Shown here: positions 1 through 11,750 of the stretch, piece after piece
How positions within the stretch are numbered: the stretch's first letter is position 1
Layout: the number at the start of each line of letters is the position of its first letter
Assembly (NCBI GenBank): GCA_964036275.1
Contig: OZ038440.1
Span: 4,191,690 to 4,255,689 of the forward strand
DNA length: 64,000 nt
Source of the DNA: Litoditis marina
Taxonomy: Eukaryota; Nematoda; Chromadorea; Rhabditida; Rhabditidae
Direction of reading: 5' to 3'
Program-made: the position numbers and the translations under genes
Notes under the pieces: model-generated
Databases searched by the model: none
Told to the model about the DNA's origin: nothing
The model's input: only the letters and a program-made list of their open reading frames with translations

Positions 1-1067
1 GGGGCAATCGGACGGGAGAAAGCGAAGGCAACATTAAGACCAACTCCGAATGAACGGAAGAAAACGTTAGTTTTTCTGCACGAATGGAAAAACTGATAAA
101 ACAAAAGAATAAAAACACATCATCCGAATTTTTTTTTCCAAATTCGCGTTACGAGATTGCCTGCCCTCAAACTTTCAGGTCTACTTTTGGTATATTGGCG
201 TTTCTGGATATTCTCCAAATTTTAGTAGTGTCTGTTGCACATTGATCACTACAGAGCCTGGAATTTGAAATCAAAACATCGAATTAATCATTCGAAAAAG
301 GCTCTTGAATCTTTGACGGATTACTGTAAAAGAAAATCGATTGGTGAAACAAAGTTTTTTCACATTGGCTTTCAGTTTTGAGTGAACTGTAAGTCACTTT
401 TTCTTTTGGCTGGTGACTGAACCGACATTTCCCGGAACTTTTTTGCCTCTATTCAACGCAAATGAAAATTTTGTACGTTCCAGACCGAAAAACCAAGGAT
501 TCTTCAGTCGTTTCTAAGCAAATAAGAGAAGATTCAACACATTTTCTTGAGTCCGTTTAATTTTCGTCCAAACTGTCACAATTATGTAGAATTGTTCGTA
601 TGCTTCAGGAACAATCTTTCTTTTTTTTATCGACGTTTGTGGTCTTGTGTGGTTTTCTGTTGAATTGTGTTTTGATGGTCTTAGTTAACGTTTATATTAT
701 TGTTCATGGTTATGAACCAAAGCGTTTTTACCATCATCCATTTACATTTAGTTGAAATCATTATCATCTGGCCTTCACTCAGAGTGTACATGACATTTCC
801 GTATTGATAATTTTTGCTGCAAACACTTTTCATGGATGTTCGCCGATCGAGATGAACACAATATATCGAGTTTTTAATGTATCTGCATTTTCGGCGGGTT
901 TAGTTCCCGTTACAAGTTACATTTATGGTACATAATCGACCCTTGAATGTTCGGTTGCTTTGTATTATCAGAGAAAAAAACAAGATTCATAATTATGTTC
1001 ATGTTCAGATAAATGTCAATAAACAACAAAATGTACAGGCAGATTGAAATGAGGTACGCTGGGCAGA
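1..1067. other. Non-genic, AT-rich
   Basis: No convincing exon, RNA gene or repeat was seen on either strand. It is the region downstream of the minus-strand gene at 1068-2130. No canonical AATAAA was found on the minus strand just below that stop codon, so the 3' end of the transcript is undefined. Confidence 0.5.
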
Positions 1068-2130
1068 TTACATCTTCTTGGCAGCCTTAGACTTGTTACT
1101 TCCGATGAAGTACGCGGTTCTGGCGAATGGAGCGTAGGCTGGCACGACGGCTGGGGCTGGTGCGAAGGCCGGGACCGGAGCAAAAGCTGGGGCCATGGCT
1201 GGGGCGAAGGCTGGGACCGGCGCTGGGGCGAATGCTCTTACTGGGGCCGGAGCGAATGCTGGGGCCATGGCTGGGGCGAAGGCTGGGACAGGAGCTGGGG
1301 CAAATGCTCTAACTGGAGCAGGTGCGAAAGCTGGGACTGGGGCCGGGGCGAATGCTGGGACTGGGGCTGGGGCCATGGCTGGGGCAAATGCGGGAGCCAT
1401 CATGGGGGCACGAGGGGCAAAGGCCGGCACAGGTGGGGCGAGCATGGGAGCTGGAGCAGCCATGACCGGGCGGGGCACTGGGGCGAATGCTGGGGCGAAT
1501 GCTGGAGGGGCCATCATCGGGGCTGCTGGTGGTGGTGGTGGCATCATGGCCGGGGCAAAAGCAGGGACTCCGGCGGGAGCAAACCCGGGGGTCAGAAGAG
1601 CCTTGGCCGAGACATAGTAACGGCCGTGGAACGGACCATTCACAGCCAACTGAGCTCTAGAGAGAGCCAGCACGGAGAGAAGAAGACTGAAAAGACGAAA
1701 ATGAGCAAAATATTGAAGATGTATTTGTATGTCTTATTGTTTTCCATATTTTGTTTCATGGTGAACTAGTGGAAAATTGCTGTTGAAAGCTATATTGGTA
1801 AACCGCTATCAGAAAGAAAGTATCATTGAAATTGGGCGATGAGAGAAGCGCAGCGTAAATTGTAATGCAGAAAAGCATCACAATATTTCAATTCGACGTT
1901 TTTGAGTTAAGTCTCTGAGTAATGATTATTGAGGTATGGAAAAAATACACGATTGTTTGAAGAAGACGGTATTTGATTATTGAGATGATTGTACTAGTAA
2001 CGACAATTGTTCGAGTGAAAAAGGTTTACTGGCAGACACAAGTATTAAAGAAGAAAGATTGTCTGTAGGAGACGTTGATTGAGATACTATTTAGAGTGAA
2101 GGTAACTCACCAAGCAGCGTAGGAATGCAT
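1068..2130 (-). CDS. Ala/Pro-rich secreted protein, distant member of the array family
   Basis: Two-exon model: exon 1 2111-2130, exon 2 1068-1686, 212 aa. Exon 1 encodes MHSYAA and splices in phase to give a signal peptide ([19 protein letters not shown]). The mature part starts [16 protein letters not shown] and continues as long runs of [18 protein letters not shown] and [10 protein letters not shown]. It ends [19 protein letters not shown], the same tail motif (FIGSNKxK) as the genes at 27-42 kb and at 47 kb. The donor is GTGAGT and the acceptor TTTTCAG. A TATA box lies about 46 bp upstream of the ATG. It lacks the QYAAWPASSYSPYY block and the third exon of the array copies, so it is an older paralogue. 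An extracellular structural role, perhaps in cuticle, is inferred from composition only. The open frames on the other strand are by-products of the repeats. Confidence 0.75.
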
Positions 2131-2175
2131 GATTGTGTCGTATTGGTGGGATGATTGGCACCCCGGCGGCGCGGT

Positions 2176-2183
2176 CTTTTATA
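2176..2183 (-). promoter_or_regulatory. TATA box of the 1068-2130 gene
   Basis: TATAAAAG on the minus strand, 46 bp upstream of the ATG at 2130, within a locally GC-rich stretch. Position fits a core promoter with a short 5' leader. Confidence 0.6.
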
Positions 2184-2734
2184 GGCGGCACGCAGGGCGG
2201 AAGCCGGACCGGTCATGCGCGGTAAGCTACCGGCCAGACGACCGAAATTAACGCGCTCACCGCGTGAACAAATGCAAAAGACATTCAGCGTGCGCGCCGA
2301 CAAGAACCGCGCCATTCAACTTGGTAGACGGGAAAAGTGAGTCAGATTTGTAAGGGCGGTAAAAGAAAATAATAGATGATGTGTGTCTGCTTCGGGACGG
2401 AAGGTCTAGGAGCCAGGTGACGTGGCATGGGTGGTGTGCGTAGGAAGTTTGACAGAACGTGTTTAAAAGAATGAATAGGTAGTAAACGCGATAAAGTTAA
2501 CGGTTGCATGTTGAACGCGCTCCACACGTTTAATCTATGAGAATTTGATATCATTCGCTCTCATCAGGCCTTTGAACTAATCGTTATTACAGAGAAGAGG
2601 AGTTCTTAGAGCGTGAAAGAGAGATTTTTTCGGTAGTGGTACTTTATTCTTACAATAGATGAACGGATATAGTTAGCCAGGGTTTATCGCAACTTGTTAC
2701 AGTTTTCAAAAAAAAAGTATAGTAGAAGCCAATT

Positions 2735-2847
2735 GGATAGTCACGTAAAGTTAGTGAGGCATCGTGCATTCTGTCGTTACACGTTTCCGAGTTCTTCTGT
2801 GTTCAAAATGTTTTACGTGACTGTGTAATTGACTAACAGTATATGTA
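2735..2847. repeat. CACGTGA palindromic element, copy 1
   Basis: Diverged member of a roughly 115-130 bp element whose ends are near-inverted copies of AATAGTCACGTGAA and whose middle holds TGCACGTTTCTGAGTTCTG or its complement. Other copies lie at 17768, 48136, 60802, 61193 and 61654. Not coding. Confidence 0.6.
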
Positions 2848-4042
2848 GGCGGTTATTTACGCACAATCACACTACATAGCGGTAATTTCATTGACACTTT
2901 ACCAAAGTCTAGTTGGGATGCAAGGATTCTTTTTACAAAAAAACGACAATTACACTCAATGTCCTCCGATGTTTTCTAATTCTGTTGTGTTGTGCACGTT
3001 TCACGTGAGGTTGTTTTCGAGTAGTAAAATTGTGATGTCTTTTTACATGCCAAATAGCGCAGACGGCTTCTTCACAGCACGTCAACAAGGGTGCGCAAAT
3101 AGAGCGGCAGCCCTTTTCGTCCAAAACAATTAGGCTCCAACAAGTGCACCGAAATACACTGCCCACAACCAAGTTTTTCTCTCTTTTTCTTTTCCTCTCA
3201 ACATTTTCGGCATATGTAGAGGGTCTGTATTTCCAAGTACTTGGGGAAACTCGAAAAAGAAACTTGGACACTATTTCTTTCAGGACACTATTTTTCTTAA
3301 TGGTGAAATTATTGGCAGCCTCATTATAGAAATCGAACACAAACTTGTTCGTTTTATACATTTCATTTAAACGTTCATTTTCTGAATTTCGGTCAATTTC
3401 CCGATTTTCAGGTTTCCGTGTGAATTTTCCATATTCAATAGGAGAACTAACTAAAATGAGTCACCCAGGTTGTTTCATGTTGAGAACAGATGAAATAAGC
3501 ACCCTGGCAACGAAACCACGTTCCTCTAAGATAGAAATCAATCGAACAGTTGACGTAGAACAACCAAATCTGAGAACTTCTAATTAAATTATATCATTCT
3601 ACAGAGTACCGAAAGAGTTCCTCAAATTGGCCCGTTCTAGTAGCTTCTTTTCGTTGTTTTGTTTGCGAACACAGCGCTTTTTTTTGATTTCGATCTAATT
3701 TTCATTTCATATAACGTCCCTTACAGAATTTCAGATTGATTAATTTTCAAATGCAACCAGTAGTGGTTTTGGTTTCTTGTTTCATACATTCTATACATTC
3801 GTTTACTAGTACACTTTGTATCCTGCATTTGCAGAAGACTGGTGTACGTTTACTGTCTCGACTAAAGAGATTAATTTGCAGGAAACAATCAGTTCCGGAA
3901 GTGCCATTGCAATTTTGGAAGTATAAAATGTTCACTACACTGAGGGAGCGAATCATTTGGAGAGCCGCTTTCAAAAATTATTTTCCTGATGAAAACTGGC
4001 TTGATAAAGTTCCATCAATCAAACTCGCGTGTATCGTGCACA

Positions 4043-4267
4043 CCATTCCTACTGAGACTCCTACATTAACCTTACAAAATTTCCGAAGGCTGTTGTGAAG
4101 CTGAAAATGTGGTTTATGGAAAATGCTCTCGTAAATTTACTCTACCTGAGAACGAGAAGGAGGTACGAAAATCCTGAACTTCTTCGATCAAAAGTAAGCG
4201 AGCACAACGGCTTGGAAGTTTCAAAATCCTACTGTAGGAGTCTCAGTAGGAATGGAAAAGACTATAC
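4043..4267. mobile_element. MITE with CATTCC..GAGAC inverted ends
   Basis: Left end CCATTCCTACTGAGACTCCT and right end AGGAGTCTCAGTAGGAATGG are inverted copies. The interior matches the element at 17895-18126 in the opposite orientation, including AAACTTCCAAGCCG. No transposase; a non-autonomous DNA transposon is the best reading. Confidence 0.7.
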
Positions 4268-5084
4268 CTCATCCTAAGTATTATTGCTTTCAAATTGCTC
4301 ATTTGTTTACTTTAGTTTCTTCTGGCCTGGTGCTTATTTACCACACCTTGTTGTGCATTGAATAAATAAATAACTATTGTACATTGAAGAGAACACAGAA
4401 AATATCCCGTATCAACAGCTTATTTTATTTATTTATCAGTTTTTCTTTCCGGTTCCCTGCTGAGATAATCCTTTTGTCGGCTCAAAAACGAGCTGCCCGC
4501 GAAGAGCGTCAGTTCAAATATTGGTCTTGAACGTGGATTCCCAGCTGGTTTTCTGCGGGTTTAATCTTTATTCTGCTGCAAAAAGATTATTATTTCGAGT
4601 GGTTCGTCGCAAGCCGAGAATACAGATATCTATTTGGAAAAAAAAACCTGATTTGAGAAATGGCTAATTTGTTCCGTTGTGATCTATCGTTGGTTCGATC
4701 GTATTGCACTTCTGGCTGAATTCGAAGAAATAAGAAAGTCTATCTGACTGCGACGTCGAACAAATTTTCAGATTTCGGCAATGCACGTTCTGAATCCTGC
4801 ATTGGTAAAGCATCGAAGGTGCAGGGTGCATGAAGCAAAAAACGCATTTTCTCCGTTCACGCTGACTGTATTCGAGTTGTAGTTTGTAACACGACCCAGA
4901 AAAACTAAAATGCGTAATTCAGTAATGGGATGATAATAATCAACTTATCATCTGCTGTGAAACATGATCCCAACCTATTTAACAATGTTGGCCGAAAATT
5001 CATGTTACGCGTTCTGTAAATACTAGTGCGCTTGCTATTTCATTGTTGATTGTAGTGGGTGCCAAATTTATAAATGTCTGTCTT

Positions 5085-5260
5085 TCGCCGGAACAGAACC
5101 TGCAAGCAAAGTATTCGTAGCAGGGCGATAACCACTAGGCTATTAGAGCACATAATCGTCCAGCTTTGGAATCGGAGCCATGTTCGCGTACACAGCGGAA
5201 AGTGAGATGTACAGTACCCTACCGCCTTTCTGTTGGCGACGACTATACCAATAGGGCAGT
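5085..5260 (-). repeat. tRNA-derived SINE-like element
   Basis: Read on the minus strand the lower part looks like a tRNA: an A-box-like TAGCCTAGTGG and a B-box-like GGTTCTGTTCC. The adjoining part (5141-5260) matches 40149-40255 closely, including AGCTTTGGAATCG and GTACACAGCGG. A tRNA head plus a conserved unrelated body, present twice in the window, is the signature of a SINE. Acceptor-stem pairing is not convincing, so it is not a functional tRNA. Confidence 0.5.
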
Positions 5261-6284
5261 TCAAGAACTAACATCTCTAGGATGCGAATCTCAGGTATTT
5301 TCAAACGAGGTGTGAAATGTCACCACAAAGTTGAGCAAGTTGAATAACTCACAAAACCTAGCTAGCTAACTAAAACTTGAGAATGTTTTGTTCTCGAACT
5401 CCTTGGAAGACAACCTCAGCGCATTCGCGCCCGCAAGACTAGTTGGTGTTGATTGTGGGGTTGTGGTCAGGTAGTGTAGTGCATAGTCAATCAACCTATA
5501 ACATGCAAGATTATTCGAGATTCTGTGGGAATGGATACCATCAGCATTTAATAATAATAATTCATTCGTTCATATGTTTCAGAACAGACTTCAATCAAAA
5601 AACTATCTAATTAAATGAACTCACGGAGAAGGGGAAAAAGAAAAGAGAATACACCAACACAAAATTTAGACATAAAACATTACAAAGCTAATAAAAAATT
5701 ACTGAAAGACTAATAGTAATAGTAACTGCCTCATAAAACATTAAGAAACAATCATACCTAGTAAAACCTTAAATATTAAAACAACAAACACTAAAGCGCC
5801 AAATCTACTCGCATCCTCATTATAATTTGCAGCAACTAGAACCTAGCAAAACAGTATGTAATTATGGTTTCGAAAGCTTACCGTGTTGAAATTATTTCAC
5901 CAAGTCTTCAAAATGGGGCCAAACGTCTACGGCGTAATGAAATGAATGTCGGATAAATTTGGGATCAAACTACAATAATAGGGCCGTTCATTCACACGAT
6001 TAAAAGCTGATGGAGAGTATGAAAATGAGAGATTGAGACTATTTCGTAATGTCCGGCACAGAATTGTACTTATAAGAAGGGCGAAAGACATTATAGGAAG
6101 AGATATAGATTTATGATTAGGAGTATAATAAGAGGAATGAAAAGAGTGGTAGTTCCGTTAAATCACACCAGTTAGATCGGGTAGACATTGAGCCACACCT
6201 GATACATGACTAAACCTGTACCACACTTTGCTGCCTTAAGTGACTTAAGACCTTAAGAGGTGAACCCAACTCTCGTTGTTACAG

Positions 6285-6827
6285 GAATATGCACCCTCCG
6301 GCGCTGCCCCGATGCTGGCTCCTTCTGGAAAGGGCGTCCCTAACCGTGCTCCGGAGCCGCCTGTCCCTTTAATGTCGATGAAACTTCCGGTCTACAACGC
6401 TGCCGCCCCGGTGCATGGTTGGAACCAACCAACTTGGACTGGCCCTTCCCTTTCCTCGTTCAATCCCAACTCTTCGGTCTCCCCTGTTCTTCGCGGAGGC
6501 AAATCTAACCGTCGTGCCTCCCGTTACCGCGGACGTGGCCGCGGTGCTTCCTCCTACAACCCTCACGTGAAAACCCTTCTGGAGTGCCGTTTCTGCACGG
6601 GCAACCACGGGAATGACGACTGCACCCAGTACTCGTTTGCCAACTCTCGTATCCGCAGAGCCAAGGAGCTGGGCCTCTGTGACAACTGTCTCGAGCCGGC
6701 GCACGATGACACTGACTGTGGTGTCGCGTGTGAGTTCTGCGACGGTGACCACCTTCCCGGCCGATGCACCATGAAAAGTAGCCAGAGACCGGGTGTCGAC
6801 GAAGGGTGGCTCAGCGGAGGTCCCTGA
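6285..6827 (+). CDS. Triple zinc-knuckle exon, Gag nucleocapsid-like (partial)
   Basis: An open exon follows a plausible acceptor (GTTGTTACAG, ending 6284) and runs to a TGA at 6825-6827; there is no in-frame ATG at its start, so the 5' part of the protein is missing or lies in an unseen exon. The first half is Pro/Ser-rich. A basic RG patch (RYRGRGRG) follows, then three cysteine/histidine knuckles: C-x2-C-x3-H-x4-C at 6585-6623, C-x2-C-x4-H-x4-C (the classical CCHC spacing) at 6678-6719, and C-x2-C-x3-H-x4-C at 6730-6768. The C..CL..AH pattern with an RR..K.LGLCDNC linker resembles Gag proteins of BEL/Pao retroelements of nematodes. Its codons are much GC-richer than the flanks. No protease or reverse transcriptase was seen nearby, so it is either a relic or a captured gene. 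Family assignment is inference. Confidence 0.5.
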   Translation, partial: EYAPSGAAPMLAPSGKGVPNRAPEPPVPLMSMKLPVYNAAAPVHGWNQPTWTGPSLSSFNPNSSVSPVLRGGKSNRRASRYRGRGRGASSYNPHVKTLLECRFCTGNHGNDDCTQYSFANSRIRRAKELGLCDNCLEPAHDDTDCGVACEFCDGDHLPGRCTMKSSQRPGVDEGWLSGGP

Positions 6828-7824
6828 CTAACTTTTACCAAAGCAAGAGTATAAACAAAAATTACTATAGTTTATAGAGTTTGATGGGCAGTCGCAGGTG
6901 GCGACCTGCCGTTTTTGCACACTTGAGGAAGGAAAAATAACAACAAAAGAAGGTATATAAACAACAATTTACTGAAACAACTTTAACAAGTACGAGTAAC
7001 GGATCAGAAGGGAGGTAGCAGGAACCGGTAGGAGGGAGAAGGACCGGCCAACGTTAGGGAGAAACAAAGAAAACGCGTAACTGAAAGCGTGGGCAGGAGG
7101 AGAGGAAAGACGCATGTAAGAAAGGGGGGGAGGAGTAACCAGCCAAAGGGGAGATCTAGAGGGGTCAGGTAGGGCTACACTGGTTACAAATCAGGCCAAG
7201 AGAAAACTATAGGTGCACCGAGGACAGTCTGACAATTACTATCGACCGACGGGCACTCTATTATAAAAAGGGTGAAGGTAATTAATAACACCGGGTTTTT
7301 AGGTTAAGAAAGTAGGCACAGGTGTCTACGACGACTACATAAAAAAGAATAATGTAAAAATCGCCTGATGTAAACAAAAAAGAAGAAAAAAGACCCGATA
7401 GACCTAAAAAAACGCGGGAAACTAACACCGTACTGCCCAGTTCATAATCAGGGTGAGCGTGACGGGAGTCATTGCAGGTTGTCACCTGATGAAGACGTTG
7501 GAATAAAAAATAAAGAATCGCGGTTACGCGATAATTAAAGCGGAAGATGAATTGTGGTGAATTAAACCTCTTCGGAAGCTTGTTTTTGCATACACAACTT
7601 ATAAACTCTAGAACGACATCATACGAGTAGAAAATACACTATTCAATTGCAATCGCAAAAAGTGAACACGACAATCATTACTCTAGTCTACAATACGTCA
7701 GTCAACCTACAAACCCAAGGTATAATTTCATTACTAGTAAATGATAATATGCTTAATTTAGTGATTATTAAATATAACACATTCAATATAGTATAACTTT
7801 ATTTTAGTTAGTTTTTACTTTTTT

Positions 7825-7906
7825 GACCTGGTCAGGGGTTTATCTTCCTGATGAGGCCTCGGCCCCCTGACCTAAGACATCGTAGAGGACGAGAGGCCGA
7901 AACGGT
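7825..7906 (+). ncRNA. Hammerhead-ribozyme-like core (candidate)
   Basis: CTGATGA (7848-7854) is followed by GGCCTC (7855-7860), its perfect complement GAGGCC (7893-7898) and GAAAC (7899-7903), which is the conserved hammerhead core around a 6-bp stem II. Upstream GTC (7831-7833) sits where the cleavage triplet should be. Stem I could pair GGGG (7835-7838) with CTTC (7844-7847). Stem III could pair ACC (7826-7828) plus G7831 with C7903 plus GGT (7904-7906). Each of these two stems needs bulged bases, so it may be degenerate or chance. A competing 9-bp hairpin GGTCAGGGG/CCCCTGACC overlaps it. Confidence 0.3.
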
Positions 7907-8392
7907 GTAACCTATAGTAATCTTTAATTACAATTAATTTTAGATAGTAGGTATTTATCACTATCTCATTACATTTATACTAAACTTATTATATTTAGTA
8001 TATTTTACCTATCACTCTTTCTTTCCACTGTTCATTTAATAGTATTTGCTCTACTCTCTGGTCTTCTTTCAACAGAGTACCAATATAAGAATCACAGGCT
8101 CGATTTCAGCGACTCTGAAAAGGTGCTGCAGGCAATACTGCTGCAACCCTTGGGGTTTCTGAAGGTGATAGTAGCAACTCGAAAATCGAGATTCGAATCG
8201 AAACAGAAACTCGTAACTTGTTTTCATGAAATCGCTCTCTACGAACAGTTACATGTAAGATCTGTTGTACCTGCAATGTTTGTCACAACACTACGAACTA
8301 ACGCATGCAACGCGCTGTTACACTCCATGAAATAGGTGTACGTAACTTACTAGTAGATTTTTAAGCACAGCATTATTACAGAAGACCGGAGA

Positions 8393-8612
8393 GCAACGGT
8401 ACCAGGAATAAGTCATTCAAAATTAAAAGTCATTAAAGTAAAAGTCATTTAAATATAAAAGTCATTAATTCACTTTTAGTCAGGATTTGAAAAATACGAA
8501 AATTTTCGAAAACTTTATTTCTGATTCTCAACTGTTTCTGTACTTAATGACTTTCACTTTCAAATGACTTTTACTTTAATGACTTTTAATTTCGAATGAC
8601 TTATTCTGGTTG
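8393..8612. mobile_element. Palindromic AT-rich MITE
   Basis: Left arm GCAACGGTACCAGGAATAAG and right arm CTTATTCTGGTTGC are inverted, and the arms continue inward through repeated AAAGTCATT/AATGACTTT words. The whole 220 bp would fold into one long hairpin. No coding capacity. Confidence 0.65.
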
Positions 8613-9081
8613 CCGAGAGCAACATGGTTTCTCGTAAAGCTGCTGTATCCTACTTTTGATTCGACGCGTTGCGTGTCGCGCGGCATTGTCATGTGAATGT
8701 CACGTGGACTGATCAAACTAATATACGAGTTATTTGTGCTCTCTGATCTCAATACAGTTAAAAGCAGCCAGAAACTAGATCTCTGCTTAAGTTGTGTTCC
8801 GGTCTTCTTTAACTTGCCCCTGTTTTTCTCGTATTCTGGCGAGATGTAAGGAAGAAGCTAACAAGACGTATGTTGGGATCGTGAGGCCAGAATGTTTCCG
8901 AATACGGGTTCTGGTCGACAGGAAATGTTTGCTTCTAAATGTTTTCTGAACACATAATCACACACCATCCAGTACTGAGAAAAAACTATATGCCATGGTA
9001 TCCATTTATTTATTCATTCATGTTCATTCAAAGAATGCGACACTACAATGACAATTTTGGGCGCCGGCCGCGACCCCGAAA

Positions 9082-9157
9082 CGACCAGGTGGGGCCGACT
9101 CGCGACCCGGCCGCGACTTCGAACGCTCGCGGGTCGTGAGTCGGCCTGACCTGGTCG
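9082..9157. repeat. GC-rich 28-bp inverted repeat
   Basis: Arms 9082-9109 and 9130-9157 are complementary with only about three differences, separated by 20 bp. It is very GC-rich in an AT-rich region and shares GACCTGGTC with the hairpin at 7825 and GGCCGCGAC with the one at 12865. Confidence 0.7.
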
Positions 9158-11468
9158 GAAAGTCGATTTACCTTGCTCAGTACATAATTAGCAATATTAC
9201 TTCCCTTCTGCATCTAATTTAGTATATACAAACACTCAATACAAGAACATTTCATGAATATATTTATTTGAGAGATATTGAAAAAACTCATACAACGTCA
9301 GAAACAGTATTACCCTCAGGGAAACTGACCCAAACAAAAATAATAAACAGATAAACATGCATCAGCTAAGTTAAATTGCGATTTATGAACAATATAGAGA
9401 AATGTTCGAGAGCTTTTGGAATAAAAGACGATACTGGTTACATGAGCACCAAATTTGAGAACAGTGATGCAAAAATTGTTGAGGAAAATAGATAGTACGT
9501 ATTATGATATAATACAATATTATTAAAATATATACGTATTATAATTAAAATAGATAGATAAACATCTCATCTGTACAGATGAAAAGCATATTGAAATTTC
9601 CCGTGGATTGTGATGTAGACCCGAGGAATATAGAGACAAGCTAGAGTAATCTCCATATATATAAAACACAGATTGAAAAAGAGAATAAAGATGGATGAAA
9701 CGATACTGTGAGTGAATTAGATTAGACCCAATCACTGAACAAGCTTGAGATTGAGACAAGACTAGATTAAGATAGAATAATTATTAAACATTTGTTTTCT
9801 TTACTTCCCACTAATGGATATATGGAAGATTTGGTCAACAAAACAAAATTTGGATAATTTGATGCATGAGTTACCGCGAAAACGTTGTGTAGTTATCCAG
9901 AGTTGCGTTCACACATTTAATACCAGTCTAGTGTTTGAGACGCCACAACCGTCTTCCCATTCAACGATTCATCATCCTGAAAAACATTAACATTATTTGT
10001 ACAAAAGAATGAATAGTCACCCAAAATGAGCAAGTTGCATTAAGCAGTTCCAGTGGAAATAGGTTTTGATGATCAGATATCAGCATACACCAGCAAGGTT
10101 CTCCGAATAGTCAGAAAAATTCGAAAAACGGACTACTTTTTAGCCGAAAACATGAAAATATGTCTACTTTTGATGAAAAATCCTAAATGTTTACGTGTTT
10201 ATATCTGAAAACAGATTAATTTTCGTCGATTAGTCAGACATTACTGGTGTATGGATATCAGCTATCGTCTCGTTGGAGGTTGGATTACCACACCACAAAG
10301 CAAGACCCGCTAAATATATCTAAGAATACGGATTTCTCGATTCCACGTTTGTCCTTGAAGGAGAGGTTGTTCTAACTAACTAGACCTAATTTGCAAATAT
10401 AAACTGATTTCGATGCTGGATAAACCATTTACAATTTCACTACAGAACTTCTACCGGGTCCGGGAAAGCAGCTGAGGTATCTAATTTCTTGATAATTAGG
10501 CAAGTTCCGCTCTTTGAAATGAAAGTAAGAGTTGTGTCGTACACCAGATTAACTAAACTACACATAAAGTAACTGGGGCTGTTCATGTTACGACCAACCT
10601 CAAAGCCGTAGGTCGAGCTCCTTGCTGACAGCGATATTGGTGAGCTGCGGCTTGTACTGGCAGTGGACGTCGGCTAGTCCAGCTCTGATCACCGAATATT
10701 GCGAAGTCCGAGGCGAACTGAACTTTGAAAAAATTAAAAGGGAGGAACGTGGGCTCGTTTACGTCAAACTTCGTTACCATAGAACAAATGCATACTTTAT
10801 TAAAGTTGTTCCAATAGCCAGACAAATTCAAAAATAAGCCTCCTTTTTTGCCAAAACCGGGCCGGGAAGTTGAACAACTTTTGATGCATTTTTCACAAAC
10901 TCGCAAGGAAAAATACTCATTTCAGTGAGATAGTAATAGTCCACCCTACTGGTGTGTGAACAAACTTGTAAGTGTCGCCCGCTAAATAACACAATATGCA
11001 GAAAGATCATCTGATACCTAGCCATAGGCATTCTACCATCTGACAGCTTCATTTGGCTTCTGTTCACACACCCTCGAAATAGTGCCCATGTTCGTTTCTT
11101 CGATTCAAAAATACGCGGGACACACTCAGCCTGTGGCGACGACTTAGAACGTAAGTGTCTTCAGACCGGACACTGTTAGCCAAATTCCTTTGCGAACCGG
11201 CTCTCTTTCGGGTGAAATCAATGAAACTGCCATAATTTGAAGCCTTAAAATCTAGAACATGATTGAATTTCCGCAATCCGCATGAAACGCTTACCTCGAT
11301 TATGAATGGAGCTAAAATAATCTTTTGTTCGGAGAGCAGAGCGAAGACAAATCAACGTTCGACGAACTAATTGCAAGTGACGATAGATCTGAAATAGATT
11401 CCATAACAAAACTGCGAACTTGAACATATTGTATAACTTCAGCTAATGTTATCAGTGAACCATACCAA

Positions 11469-11750
11469 GAGGGGACCTATATCTTACATCTGTGCGATAC
11501 CCCGGTTATATGACCGAGGGGCCCTTAACTTTTGCTTTAATTTGATTGGGGGGACCTATAATTATTACAACATTCGATATCATTTCTAGATTTATTGGAT
11601 AACTAATAACTCTACCCAAGGGAGGCCTATAACGTTTCACCTTTTCGTTGAAGGAGATTTTTAACTCTTCAAATCGTCGAACCGGAACTATCCCATAAAT
11701 GATATATTTCCCCTTTCTTTTCAAATGGATGAGGGGATGCTTAACTCATG
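11469..11750. repeat. Degenerate repeat with GGGACCTATA-like words
   Basis: Five spaced variants of one word are seen: AGGGGACCTATA, GAGGGGCCCTTAAC, GGGGGGACCTATAA, GGGAGGCCTATAAC and GAGGGGATGCTTAAC. Between them the sequence is AT-rich and little conserved. Looks like a decayed tandem array. Confidence 0.35.

Larger units (their letters stand above)
2184..6284. other. Non-genic stretch with small repeats
   Basis: No gene is supported. It holds a CACGTG-type palindromic element (2735-2847), a MITE with inverted ends (4043-4267) and a tRNA-derived SINE-like sequence (5085-5260), listed separately. The 142-codon minus frame at 2933-3361 has no recognisable domain and no splice context. Confidence 0.4.

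Noticed and set aside
2933..3361. 142-codon basic minus-strand frame
   Set aside because: No domain, no splice signals, no promoter; AT-rich composition like the flanks.
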